Positions 7,687 to 15,519 of a stretch of 34,565 nucleotides of DNA are shown piece after piece (position 1 is the stretch's first letter; each line of letters starts with the position of its first letter). Source of the stretch: an uncultured Pseudomonadota bacterium. Lineage in GTDB: Bacteria; Pseudomonadota; Gammaproteobacteria; Burkholderiales; Rhodocyclaceae. A program made the translations under genes and the position numbers. Where the stretch lies: positions 1 to 34,565 of the forward strand of contig CAMLHL010000025.1 of NCBI GenBank assembly GCA_946479855.1. Reading direction: 5' to 3'. The notes below the pieces were generated by a model. That model saw only the letters and a program-made list of their open reading frames with translations, searched no databases and was not told the origin of the DNA.

Positions 7687-8321
7687 CGGGCCACGGCGAC
7701 CAGGGCCTGGGTCCGGCTGTTGACGCCCAGCGCCTTGAAAACCGCCGTTGCGTGAATTTTCACCGTCCCCTCGGAAAGCCCCAACTGATCGGCGATATCC
7801 CGGTTCGACAGGCCGCGCACCATGAGCCCCAGCACCTGGCCCTGGCGATCGGTCAGGCCGATTTCCTCGGGGCGCACGCCGGCCCGGGACAGCGGCGGCA
7901 CCGGGGTTGCATCGTCGAGGCGGGCCCCGGCCTGGCTGCTGGGTCGGAAGATGTTGCCGGCGAGCACTTCGCGCACGGCGGACAGCAGGGCCTCCCCCGA
8001 GAATGCCTTGGGAATGAAGCCGGAAGCGCCCAGATGCAATACGCGCTTGATCGTCGGGCCATCATCGAAAGCGGAAACCACAGCGACCGGCATGGCCGGG
8101 TAGCGCTTGCGCAGAATATCCAGCCCGGCGAAACCGTCGATACCCGGCAAAGCCAGATCGAGCAGCACGAGGTCGAATTCGCCTTCACTGTCGAGCACCG
8201 TCAGTGCCGATTCGAAATCAGCGCTCTCATGGACCGAGACATCCGCCTCGACCTGACCGAGCAAACGCACCAAACCTTCGCGAACCAGCGCGTGATCCTC
8301 AACCACCAACAGCTTTAACAT
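7656..8321 (-). CDS. NarL/FixJ-family response regulator (receiver + LuxR-type HTH)
   Basis: 221 residues. The receiver domain (1-120) has the acidic pair Glu8/Asp9, phospho-acceptor Asp55 (LVLLDLALP), Ser83 and Lys105. The LuxR-type helix-turn-helix (about 153-215) contains LTDRQGQVLGLMVRGLSNRDIA and SEGTVKIHATAVFKALGV split across the fold. A strong Shine-Dalgarno (AGGGAGG) lies four bases before the ATG. It is very probably the partner of the Cache kinase encoded convergently at 5593-7686, since genes for a kinase of this SHDLRQPLHAL type and a NarL-type regulator are often adjacent. Its targets are unknown. The divergent PhaM-like gene, whose intergenic region carries TTTAGCA repeats, is one candidate. 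The last 31 bases overlap the kinase coding end. Confidence 0.92.
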   Translation of the reverse strand: MLKLLVVEDHALVREGLVRLLGQVEADVSVHESADFESALTVLDSEGEFDLVLLDLALPGIDGFAGLDILRKRYPAMPVAVVSAFDDGPTIKRVLHLGASGFIPKAFSGEALLSAVREVLAGNIFRPSSQAGARLDDATPVPPLSRAGVRPEEIGLTDRQGQVLGLMVRGLSNRDIADQLGLSEGTVKIHATAVFKALGVNSRTQALVAVARYGIDFESVF

Positions 8322-8333
8322 AAGCCTCCCTTA

Positions 8334-8356
8334 TTTAGCAGAACGCTAATTTAGCA
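8334..8356. promoter_or_regulatory. TTTAGCA direct repeats with inverted TTAGC/GCTAA, possible operator
   Basis: The AT-rich intergenic stretch between the response regulator and the PhaM-like gene contains TTTAGCA twice (8334-8340 and 8350-8356, 16 bases apart). It also contains an inverted repeat TTAGC-agaac-GCTAA (8335-8349). The spacing of about one and a half helical turns and the symmetry suggest a protein-binding site serving one or both divergent genes. The binding protein is not known. Confidence 0.35.
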
Positions 8357-8410
8357 TTTTGCATTAGGAAGTGGTTTAAGATGAAGGCATTAAACGGAGA
8401 GGAGAGAGGC

Positions 8411-8905
8411 ATGTCGGACGAACAAGTACACGACCCGCTCAATTTCATGCGCAGTATGTGGGGCAACATGGGCTTCTCGCTCCCCGGCATGGTGGCGCCG
8501 ACTTTCGATGTCGACGAACTCGACAAGCGCATCAAGGACATGAAGGCAGTCGAAGGCTGGCTGCGCATGAACCTGTCGATGCTGCAGATGACCATTCAGG
8601 GCCTGGAAATGCAGCGCACTACGGTGGGCGCCGTGCAGGCAATGAGCCAGATGGCCTCGGATACCGTCAAGTCGATGACGCCGGAAACCGCCGAACAGCC
8701 CCCCCCGCCTCCACCGCCTTTCTTCCAGGGAGCCGCGGGCGCCCCCGCCAACGGCGCCCTTTCGGAAGCCGCCATGTGGCCCTGGCAGATGATGCAGCAG
8801 ATGCGCGAGCAGATGCAGCACAACGTCGAGGCGGCCGCCCAGGCGGCGGCAGCCGAAACGCCGGCGGCCCAGCCGAAGGCCAAGCGCGCGGCAGCGAAGA
8901 AGTAG
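8411..8905 (+). CDS. phaM: PhaM-like polyhydroxyalkanoate granule-associated regulatory protein
   Basis: 164 residues. The start ATG at 8411 is preceded by GGAGAGGAGAG; an earlier in-frame ATG at 8381 lacks such a site. The N-terminal half (LNFMRSMWGNMGFSLPGM, then VDELDKRIKDMKAVEGWL and NLSMLQMTIQGLEMQR) matches the conserved core of PhaM. In Ralstonia eutropha PhaM activates PHB synthase PhaC and tethers granules to the nucleoid. A Pro-rich linker (about residues 97-107) leads to a Met/Gln-rich helix and a C-terminal Ala/Lys tail ending PKAKRAAAKK, the kind of tail that binds DNA in PhaM. No pha biosynthesis genes are visible nearby. It ends exactly where the convergent AEC carrier gene ends. 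The assignment rests on remembered family features. Confidence 0.82.
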   Translation: MSDEQVHDPLNFMRSMWGNMGFSLPGMVAPTFDVDELDKRIKDMKAVEGWLRMNLSMLQMTIQGLEMQRTTVGAVQAMSQMASDTVKSMTPETAEQPPPPPPPFFQGAAGAPANGALSEAAMWPWQMMQQMREQMQHNVEAAAQAAAAETPAAQPKAKRAAAKK

Positions 8906-9805
8906 CTACAGCCTGGTCAGCCACGCTGCCCAGAGCGGCAGCGTGAGCATCGACAGGAGCGTTGTGGCCGAAATCAGCCAGGCGACGCTCCGGCCATCGC
9001 CGCCCATGCGCATGGCCAGAATGTAGGCCGACGACGCCGTTGGCAGCGCGGCGAACAACACCACGACCTGATAATTTAGCCCCGTCAGGCTGAACAGTGC
9101 CCCGACGCCCAGGGCGATCAGCGGCAAGGCGAGCAATTTGACCGCCACCAGCCAGAGCGAAAAACCGCGCACTCCGGCCGTATTTTCCAGCCGCAAGGCA
9201 GCGCCGACGGTGATCAGGCCAAGGGCTATCGAGGCATCGGCCAGCCGACCGAGGAAAGCCTGCAGCGGCGCCGGCGGCACGAAACCGGCGAGGTTGAGCA
9301 GGAAGCCGGTCGCCGTTCCCCAGATCAGCGGATTGCGCGCCACCTCGCGCCACAGGCCGGATTCGCCGTGGCGCGCCAGCATCCACACCGAAACCAGGTT
9401 GGCCAGCGGTACGGCGGCACCGACAATCAACCCCATGGTCGCGATGCCGGGTCCGCCAAACAACATGCCGGCAACCGCCAGCGCGATGTAGGAATTGAAG
9501 CGGTAGGCACACTGGAACATCGAGGCGTAGGTCAGCGCCGGCAGCCGGCTGAACAGCTTGGGAACGATGCCGAGCAGCATGCCCCCGGCCATCGTGGCAA
9601 AAGCCGTGGCGAGCAGTGGCAGGGCGGCCCCCAGATCGAGCCGTGTCTTGACGATGGCGTTGATCAGCAAGGCCGGGAAAAGAATGAAATAGACCAGCTT
9701 CTCGACACCGTTCCAGAAATGGTCGCCGAGGTGCATCCAGCGCCGGATGGCGGTGCCAAGCAGGATCAGGGCAAAGTCGGGGAGTAGCAGCAGGGCGGTA
9801 TGCAT
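8906..9805 (-). CDS. AEC (auxin efflux carrier) family transporter
   Basis: 299 residues, almost entirely hydrophobic with about eight to ten TM helices. The first helix runs into TAIRRWMHLGDHFWNGVEKLVYFILFP split across the loop, a typical AEC opening, and the C-terminal half carries the conserved LFAALPTASSAYILA segment. Members move small organic anions such as malate or malonate, or other metabolites, across the inner membrane; the substrate here cannot be read. The stop codon directly abuts the phaM stop with no bases between (TAGCTA), so the two transcripts converge. The start ATG lies at 9803-9805, in a short intergenic region that also holds one copy of the ATTGCTACGGTCGAC repeat. Confidence 0.88.
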   Translation of the reverse strand: MHTALLLLPDFALILLGTAIRRWMHLGDHFWNGVEKLVYFILFPALLINAIVKTRLDLGAALPLLATAFATMAGGMLLGIVPKLFSRLPALTYASMFQCAYRFNSYIALAVAGMLFGGPGIATMGLIVGAAVPLANLVSVWMLARHGESGLWREVARNPLIWGTATGFLLNLAGFVPPAPLQAFLGRLADASIALGLITVGAALRLENTAGVRGFSLWLVAVKLLALPLIALGVGALFSLTGLNYQVVVLFAALPTASSAYILAMRMGGDGRSVAWLISATTLLSMLTLPLWAAWLTRL

Positions 9806-9816
9806 CGCGGCATTCT

Positions 9817-9831
9817 ATTGCTACGGTCGAC
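9817..9831 (+). repeat. Intergenic repeat ATTGCTACGGTCGAC, copy 1
   Basis: A 15-base sequence identical to 32488-32502. An 11-base core (CTACGGTCGAC) occurs again on the minus strand at 27809-27819. All three copies are intergenic. A 15-mer repeat by chance is not rare at this window size, so significance is uncertain. Confidence 0.35.
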
Positions 9832-9913
9832 CATCAAAAATAAGTAAAAACCGCATGCTCCGCCTTGACCCTGCCCGGCAAACCCGAAATACTCGCCGCA
9901 GCAAGGAGAAACT

Positions 9914-10354
9914 ATGAATCTCGAATGGTGGCACTGGATCGTCGGCGGCATCGTGCTGGTTCTCGCCGAACTGGTCATCCCCTCGTTCTTCATCATCTGG
10001 TTCGGCCTCGGCGCGCTGCTCGTCGGTCTGCTGGCGCGGCTCTTCGATCTGTCGCTGACCGCCCAACTGGCGACCTGGACGCTGGCCTCGCTGGCCATGG
10101 TCGTTCTGTGGTTCCGCGTCTTCAAGCCAAGTTTCGTCAGGACCCGGGCCGGCACGGCCGATGGCGAGGTGATCGGCGAAATCGGCCTGCTGGTCAGCGC
10201 CGTCGCCCCCTTCGAGCGCGGCAAGGTGCGTTTCCAGCGGCCGGTACTCGGTTCGGAGGAATGGGTCTGCCTGGCCGACACGGCCATCGACGCCGGCGAC
10301 CGGGTCAAGGTCGTGGCGATCGAAGGCAGTTTCCTGAAAGTCAGTAAAATTTAA
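9914..10354 (+). CDS. NfeD-family membrane protein
   Basis: 146 residues. The N-terminal half has two to three TM helices (about 8-28, 30-50 and 55-70, with the conserved LAELVIPSFFIIWFGLGA segment). It is followed by a C-terminal OB-like NfeD domain (about 80-145, with GEIGLLVSAV, then GSEEWVCLAD and GDRVKVVAIEGSFLKV). A good Shine-Dalgarno (AAGGAGAAA) precedes the ATG. NfeD-type proteins are almost always encoded with an SPFH/stomatin partner and are thought to help membrane-domain organisation or membrane-protein quality control. The partner follows here after 10 bases. Confidence 0.9.
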   Translation: MNLEWWHWIVGGIVLVLAELVIPSFFIIWFGLGALLVGLLARLFDLSLTAQLATWTLASLAMVVLWFRVFKPSFVRTRAGTADGEVIGEIGLLVSAVAPFERGKVRFQRPVLGSEEWVCLADTAIDAGDRVKVVAIEGSFLKVSKI

Positions 10355-10364
10355 CGAGGCGGAA

Positions 10365-11225
10365 ATGGATATGAACGCAGGTTTCATCGTCACCCTAGCC
10401 ATCCTGGTCTTCGTCGCGGTGACCATTGCCAAGGGGGTGCGCATCGTGCCGCAGGGCGAAGAATGGATCGTCGAGCGACTGGGCAAGTACCACGGCACGC
10501 TGAAGCCCGGCCTCAACATCGTCATCCCCTATCTCGACCGCATTGCCTACCAGCTGGTCACCAAGGACATCATCCTCGACGTTCAGGAACAGGAAGTGAT
10601 CACCCGCGACAATGCGGTGATCCTGACCAACGCCATCGCCTTCATCAAGGTCACCGACCCGGTCAAGGCGGTCTATGGCGTCACCGATTTCTCGGAAGCG
10701 ATCCGCAATCTGATCATGACCACGCTACGCTCGATCGTCGGCGAAATGGAGCTCGACGAGGCACTGTCGTCGCGCGACAAGATCAAGGCCCGACTGCGCG
10801 AAAGCATCGCCGACGAAGCGGTGGACTGGGGGCTGACCGTCAAGTCCGTGGAAATTCAGGACATCAAGCCCTCCGAATCGATGCAGCGGGCCATGGAAAT
10901 GCAGGCCGCCGCCGAGCGCGAAAGGAAGGCCGTCGTCACCCGGGCCGAAGGCGCCAAGCAGTCGGCCATTCTCGAAGCCGAGGCCCGTCTCGAATCGGCC
11001 AAGCGCGACGCCAACGCCCAGGTCATGCTGGCCGAAGCCTCGGCCGAGGCGATCCGCCGCATCGCCGCCGCAATCGGCGACCAGACCGGCCCGATGTCCT
11101 ACATGCTCGGCGAAAAATACATCAAGGCGCTGGAACGCATGGGCGAGACCAACAACGCCAAGCTCGTCGTTCTGCCGGCCGACCTGCAGGAAGCCGTACG
11201 CGGGCTGTTCGGGCGCAAGGCCTAG
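10365..11225 (+). CDS. SPFH/stomatin-family membrane protein (paraslipin/QmcA-like)
   Basis: 286 residues. There is a single N-terminal membrane helix (about 5-24), then the SPFH domain beginning VRIVPQGEEWIVERLGKYHG. Conserved features include GLNIVIPYLDRIAY, the ITRDNAVILTNAIAF region and the TTLRSIVGEMELDEALSSRD segment. A long Ala/Glu/Arg coiled coil (about 165-235) follows and drives oligomerisation in the family. It forms a two-gene unit with the NfeD protein, 10 bases upstream. Family members build large ring or cage assemblies in the inner membrane. The stop codon overlaps by 4 bases with that of the convergent gene at 11222-11800. Confidence 0.93.
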   Translation: MDMNAGFIVTLAILVFVAVTIAKGVRIVPQGEEWIVERLGKYHGTLKPGLNIVIPYLDRIAYQLVTKDIILDVQEQEVITRDNAVILTNAIAFIKVTDPVKAVYGVTDFSEAIRNLIMTTLRSIVGEMELDEALSSRDKIKARLRESIADEAVDWGLTVKSVEIQDIKPSESMQRAMEMQAAAERERKAVVTRAEGAKQSAILEAEARLESAKRDANAQVMLAEASAEAIRRIAAAIGDQTGPMSYMLGEKYIKALERMGETNNAKLVVLPADLQEAVRGLFGRKA

Positions 11226-11800
11226 TCCCTGACGTCGTTGTACTGCTTGCGCAGCCTTTCCAGCCCCTGCTGGAAGGCTTCGGCATCGCCGTAATCGAAG
11301 AAATCCGGGTAGCGCTCATGCGCCGCCTTGAGCTGGCGGGAATGCTTGATCGGGCACCAGTACTGCTCGGTGCGGGCAGCCACTTCCCGCGTATAAGCGG
11401 CGATGCCATTGCCGTAGGAACAATAGAAGCAGTTGAATTTTTCGACGAGGTTCAGGTAGGGCAGATCCTGCCGGTCGAAGACCAGGTAGTCGGCACGGCG
11501 CACCCTGGGAATCCGGTAAATCGGGAAACAGATGGCCTGATAGAGCGTGACGAACAGATCCATGAGCAGGAAAGGAATCCAGCCGGCGTAGATGAGCGGT
11601 GCCGTCAGGAGAACACGGAGACGGCTGTGCAGCAGGAAGCGCAACAGCCCGGTCTTGTAGCGGCGCTGCTGGCGCAGGAACTCCTCGGCCAGCTCGAGCC
11701 TTTTCTGCGCCCATTCGTCGCGCGTCCGGCGGTACTCCTCTTCGAGTTCATCCTGCAGGGCATGGATGCGCGCCAGCAGTTCGTCGATATTCCGGTTCAT
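11222..11800 (-). CDS. Conserved membrane protein of unknown function with CxxC...CPxxH signature
   Basis: 192 residues; I cannot name a function. Residues 1-48 form a charged coiled coil. Residues of about 52-95 hold two hydrophobic stretches (LRVLLTAPLIYAGWIPFLLM and VTLYQAICF), probably a membrane hairpin. The C-terminal part is highly patterned: FNCFYCSYGNG (Cys124, Cys127), an AYTREVAARTEQYWCPIKH stretch (Cys149, His153), then a charged tail. The spacing suggests a metal or cofactor site, or a disulphide if it is outside the cytoplasm. I believe similar proteins occur in other bacteria, based on memory of the FYCSYGNG-type motif. The Shine-Dalgarno AAGGAT lies about ten bases before the ATG. 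It converges on the stomatin gene with a 4-base overlap. Confidence 0.75.
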   Translation of the reverse strand: MNRNIDELLARIHALQDELEEEYRRTRDEWAQKRLELAEEFLRQQRRYKTGLLRFLLHSRLRVLLTAPLIYAGWIPFLLMDLFVTLYQAICFPIYRIPRVRRADYLVFDRQDLPYLNLVEKFNCFYCSYGNGIAAYTREVAARTEQYWCPIKHSRQLKAAHERYPDFFDYGDAEAFQQGLERLRKQYNDVRD

Positions 11801-11883
11801 GATCCCGATCCTTGTTTGGTTCAGGGAGTGTGCCCCAATGCCGGGCGGGCGTCACGTCCGATCAGCCGGTTTGGCGAGACAGG

Positions 11884-12384
11884 TTACTGATTGCAGGCGG
11901 CCAGCAGGTCGGCCTCCAGTTCGATTTCCAGGCCTTTTTCCAACTTGCGGTCGAGGAACATGCCGCGGTACAGACGGCCGGCATTCGCTGCTTTCCGGTC
12001 GTACGGCGATTCCCAGTCGGCGACCCGGAGGCGGACGACCCCGATCTGCTCGTCGCGTTCTGCCGCTGGCTGGCTGACGCAGGGAAAAGCCCGGGCGTGG
12101 CGATTGAATTCATCACGGCTGTATTGTTCGAGGTTCTTGCCGGGCACGACCGGACATTGGCCCAGATGACGCACCTGCACCTCGGTATCGATCACCTCGC
12201 CTTTCAGGTAATAACGCGAATTGCTTGCCACCCAGCCGGCGCCGCCTTCCTCATAGCGCACGCAACTGCCGACGTGGAGCAATTCCGGCTGCTTGAAAAG
12301 CAGCGTGGCGGAAGGACGCAGGGCCGGTTCAACGGCCTGTGCCGGGATGCTCAGACAGGCCAGTGCAAGAAGAAGAATTCGCAT
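11884..12384 (-). CDS. Small exported protein of unknown function, four cysteines in the mature part
   Basis: 166 residues from the ATG at 12382-12384; a TTG two codons upstream is an alternative start. The first 17 residues are a Sec signal peptide (MRILLLALACLSIPAQA, with an AxA cleavage site before Val18). The mature part of about 149 residues holds Cys41, Cys77, Cys102 and Cys164, an even number that would suit two disulphides in the periplasm. It has several Tyr/Trp/Arg-rich strands and no TM segment. No family is recognised. It lies 153 bases downstream of the Cache hybrid kinase on the same strand and 83 bases upstream of the CxxC membrane protein gene, so loose co-transcription is possible. 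There is no strong ribosome binding site. Confidence 0.68.
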   Translation of the reverse strand: MRILLLALACLSIPAQAVEPALRPSATLLFKQPELLHVGSCVRYEEGGAGWVASNSRYYLKGEVIDTEVQVRHLGQCPVVPGKNLEQYSRDEFNRHARAFPCVSQPAAERDEQIGVVRLRVADWESPYDRKAANAGRLYRGMFLDRKLEKGLEIELEADLLAACNQ

Positions 12385-12537
12385 GATCAATTAGCCACTT
12401 GGTGAAGCTGTCTATCTTCGGTCACCTGCCGGCCATTGGGCAAGCCCTACCGTCCGGCCGGGGCCGGTCAAGTCTGTTTTTCCGCCACCAAACGGCGCCC
12501 TGCCCGGATACGGCGGTCGACTGGAAAAAAGCAAAAA

Positions 12538-15324
12538 TCAGGCGGCTGCATCCAGCCAGCGCAGCAGAGCGACATACAGCACCTCGGGATCGACCGGCTT
12601 GCCAATGTGCTCGTTCATGCCGGCCGCGAAGCAGGCCTGGCGATCTTCCTCGAAGGCGTTGGCAGTCATCGCGATGATCGGCAGCCATGCCCGGCCGGGC
12701 ATGGCGCGAATCTGCCGGGTGGCCTCGATGCCGCCCATGACCGGCATCTGCATGTCCATCAGGACCAGATCGATGCCGCCCGCCCGGACGCGCTCGACCG
12801 CCGCGGCACCGTTATCGGCAATCTCGACGCGGAGGCCGGCCATCGCGAGCAATTCGCCGGCGACTTCCTGGTTGATCGGCTCGTCCTCGACCAGCAATAC
12901 CTGCCGACCGCCGTGGCGTTCGGCAATGATCAGTTCAAGCGGCCGCCCATCTCCCCCCTCGACCGTGGGCCAGGCCGATGCCGCCCTGGCCAGCCAGGCG
13001 GTAATCCAGAAACGGCTGCCGACGCCCAGCCGGCTGTCGACGCCGACATCGCCCCCCATCATCTGCGCGAGATGACGATTGATCGCCAGCCCGAGCCCGG
13101 TGCCGCCATACTTTCGCGTCGTCGAACCATCGGCCTGGCTGAAGGCCTCGAACAGTCCGGCCTGCTGCTCGGGCGTCATGCCGATGCCCTGATCCTCGAC
13201 TTCCATCCGGAACAGTACCCGCTCACCCTCGGCGGCCTCGAGGCTGACCCGAACGGCAATTTCACCCTGTTCGGAAAACTTGATCGCGTTGCCGACAAAG
13301 TTGAGCAGAGTCTGGCCGAGGCGCACCGAATCGCCGCACAGCATGGCCGGTACCTCGGGGGCGACGGAAACGACCAGACGCAGTCCCTTGTCGGCGACCC
13401 GCTCCTCGAGCATGCTGAGGACCTGGCCGATCAACTCCCGCGGCGCGAAGTCGTGCGCTTCCAGGACCAGACGCCCGGCCTCGATCTTGGATATATCGAG
13501 AATGTCGTTGATAACGTTGAGCAGATGGCGGGCCGAATCGTCGATCTTGCCCAAGCGCTGGCGCTCGCGGGGGCCCAATTGCCCCTTTTGCAACAGGTGG
13601 GTCAGGCCGAGGATGGCATTCATCGGCGTCCGGATCTCGTGGCTCATGTTGGCCAGGAAGGAGCTCTTGGCGCGGCTCGCCGCCTCTGCCACCTCCTTGG
13701 CCTCGGCCAGTTCGGCGGTCCGTGACTGGACGAGCGCTTCAAGATGGCTGCGATACTGCTCCAGCTCCAGCTCTTCCTGCTTGCGCGAGGTGATGTCGGT
13801 CGAAATGCCGCACAACGCGTAAATCTGCCCGTCCCGGTCGCGCAGGGGAAGCTTGATCGACAGATAGGCCTTGCTGATCCGTCCGTCGACACTGGTGTTG
13901 ATCTCTTCCTCGACCACCCGCTTGCCGGCCTCGATCACCTGCCGATCATTGCGGCGCAGCTTGTCTGCCGTGGCGGCGGAAAAGAATGCCGAATCGTCAC
14001 GGCCGACGATTTCCGGCAGGCTCTTGCCGAACAATTCGCAGACCCGGCGATTGGCATACTGGTAGGTATAGTCGACGCCCTTGATGTAAATATAAGCCTC
14101 GACGCTGTCGAGGATGGTCGCCAGCTTGTCCTCGCTGGCCCGCAACGCCTCGTGCTGCGCCTCGCCTTGCCGGTGGTAGGCCAGGAACAGGCTGTTGGAC
14201 CAGCGCGAAAACAGCAGGGAGGCCAGCAAGCCCAGAGCCAGTGCGGAGGCTGTGGCCATTCCCAGATTTCTCAGGCCGGCATAAACGTCGACATTCTCCC
14301 CGGCCAAGGCATTGCTGACGTCTGCCTGCAACGCGTCGTCATCGACGCTGGCAACCAGCACCCACTCCCAGGGAGGAACCGCCGCCACCAGGGCTGTCTT
14401 CCGCACAAGCCGTCCGCTCGAAGGATCGCTTCGCTGATAGTGCAAAAATCCGCCCCCCTGCCCGGCGAGCTGCCGGAGCTGCTCGAAAACGGTACGTTCA
14501 GCGTCCGGCAGGTCGGCAATCCGCGCCCCCTCGTGCTGCGGCTCGTCCGGCGAAGACAGTAGACGGCCGTCGCGATCGAGCACCGTGAAATAGCCGCCAC
14601 CGCCAAAATGCAGGGAATGCAGGCGAGTCAGCACGTCCCGCTGCTGCAACTGCTCCCATTTGTACAGGTAGTCGGCGGTACCGATCAGCCAGTTGTAAGG
14701 CGCGAAAGATCTGACATAGGCCAGCTTGTCCGACATTTTGTTCGGGTCATCCGGGGCATACCAGCGATAGCGGACGAAGGCCTCGTCTCTCGCCATGCCG
14801 GCCGCCTTGATCAGCCGCCGGGTAATGAAACTGCCGCTGTCATCCTGGAGATCAAGGATGTTCTTGCCTTCGAAATGCGTCGCCAGCGGATGCAGCACAA
14901 AGGTGCCGTCCATCTGGCTGATGAAATAATAGCCGCCGCCGCCAAAGAAGCGTACCGGGCGAAGGGCTTCGGTGATCATCCGCTTGACCTCGGCAGCCGG
15001 GTGATGCGGCGATTCGCGGGCGTGGATCGCCTCGGCGATCTGGTAGGCGTTGTCGACCTGCTCGACCAGTCCGCGCCGCAGCAGCTCCTCGGTACGCAGA
15101 CGGGCGAATTCGAGAAAATCGAGGGTGCTGTTCATCTCGACCTGCAGGCGCCCCTGCATTTGCTGTGCCGTGAGTTGCTCGATGCGCTCGAGCGCGGCAC
15201 GACGCTCCAGCACATGCCGCCAGGAAAAGAAGGCACTGAGGCCGAGCGTCAACAGCAGGACGATGACCAGCGTGCCGATCAGGTGGATGCGCGGCACAGT
15301 CTTCTCGTCGACAGTCAGTCGCAA
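12538..15324 (-). CDS. Hybrid sensor histidine kinase: tandem Cache - PAS - HisKA - HATPase - receiver
   Basis: 928 residues if started at the TTG 15322-15324. No ATG occurs before the first membrane helix, and GGAG lies 11 bases upstream of the TTG. TM1 is about 14-34. The periplasmic region holds two similar Cache units marked by FFGGGGYYFISQMDGT and FGGGGYFTVLDRDGR; TM2 is about 360-375. A PAS domain (about 395-515, ending GISTDITSRK) precedes HisKA with His562 (MSHEIRTPMNAILG), HATPase_c (EDQGIGM, then GGTGLGLAI) and a receiver with Asp857 (LVLMDMQMP) ending near KPVDPEVLY. No HPt domain is present, so phosphate must pass to a separate HPt or act internally. It is divergent from trmA. Neither the ligand nor a cognate regulator is identifiable. 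Confidence 0.92.
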   Translation of the reverse strand: MRLTVDEKTVPRIHLIGTLVIVLLLTLGLSAFFSWRHVLERRAALERIEQLTAQQMQGRLQVEMNSTLDFLEFARLRTEELLRRGLVEQVDNAYQIAEAIHARESPHHPAAEVKRMITEALRPVRFFGGGGYYFISQMDGTFVLHPLATHFEGKNILDLQDDSGSFITRRLIKAAGMARDEAFVRYRWYAPDDPNKMSDKLAYVRSFAPYNWLIGTADYLYKWEQLQQRDVLTRLHSLHFGGGGYFTVLDRDGRLLSSPDEPQHEGARIADLPDAERTVFEQLRQLAGQGGGFLHYQRSDPSSGRLVRKTALVAAVPPWEWVLVASVDDDALQADVSNALAGENVDVYAGLRNLGMATASALALGLLASLLFSRWSNSLFLAYHRQGEAQHEALRASEDKLATILDSVEAYIYIKGVDYTYQYANRRVCELFGKSLPEIVGRDDSAFFSAATADKLRRNDRQVIEAGKRVVEEEINTSVDGRISKAYLSIKLPLRDRDGQIYALCGISTDITSRKQEELELEQYRSHLEALVQSRTAELAEAKEVAEAASRAKSSFLANMSHEIRTPMNAILGLTHLLQKGQLGPRERQRLGKIDDSARHLLNVINDILDISKIEAGRLVLEAHDFAPRELIGQVLSMLEERVADKGLRLVVSVAPEVPAMLCGDSVRLGQTLLNFVGNAIKFSEQGEIAVRVSLEAAEGERVLFRMEVEDQGIGMTPEQQAGLFEAFSQADGSTTRKYGGTGLGLAINRHLAQMMGGDVGVDSRLGVGSRFWITAWLARAASAWPTVEGGDGRPLELIIAERHGGRQVLLVEDEPINQEVAGELLAMAGLRVEIADNGAAAVERVRAGGIDLVLMDMQMPVMGGIEATRQIRAMPGRAWLPIIAMTANAFEEDRQACFAAGMNEHIGKPVDPEVLYVALLRWLDAAA

Positions 15325-15519
15325 GGCAGGGTTGTCTCCAGGCCCAAGTTTTTACCGGTGCTTGTTTTTGGCCATTCTACCCTGCCCGCTTCGGGCGCTG
15401 GCAACAAACGCCAGGATGCTGTCACCCCTCCCCGTCGCCGGCAGAGCAGCGTATATTTCGCCCTCCGCCCCCGGCCATCGCCCGACGATTCGGCCAATCA
15501 CCGACTCAGCGCGCCCACC

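Noticed and set aside
12391..12537. GC-rich inverted sequence near CCGGCCGGGGCCGG followed by T residues, read as a plus-strand terminator
   Set aside because: No plus-strand gene ends upstream of it, and for the minus-strand kinase the stem and T-run are on the wrong side.
14608..15519. Plus-strand open frame upstream of trmA
   Set aside because: It is a shadow of the hybrid kinase coding strand; the TrmA N-terminus begins at 15520.
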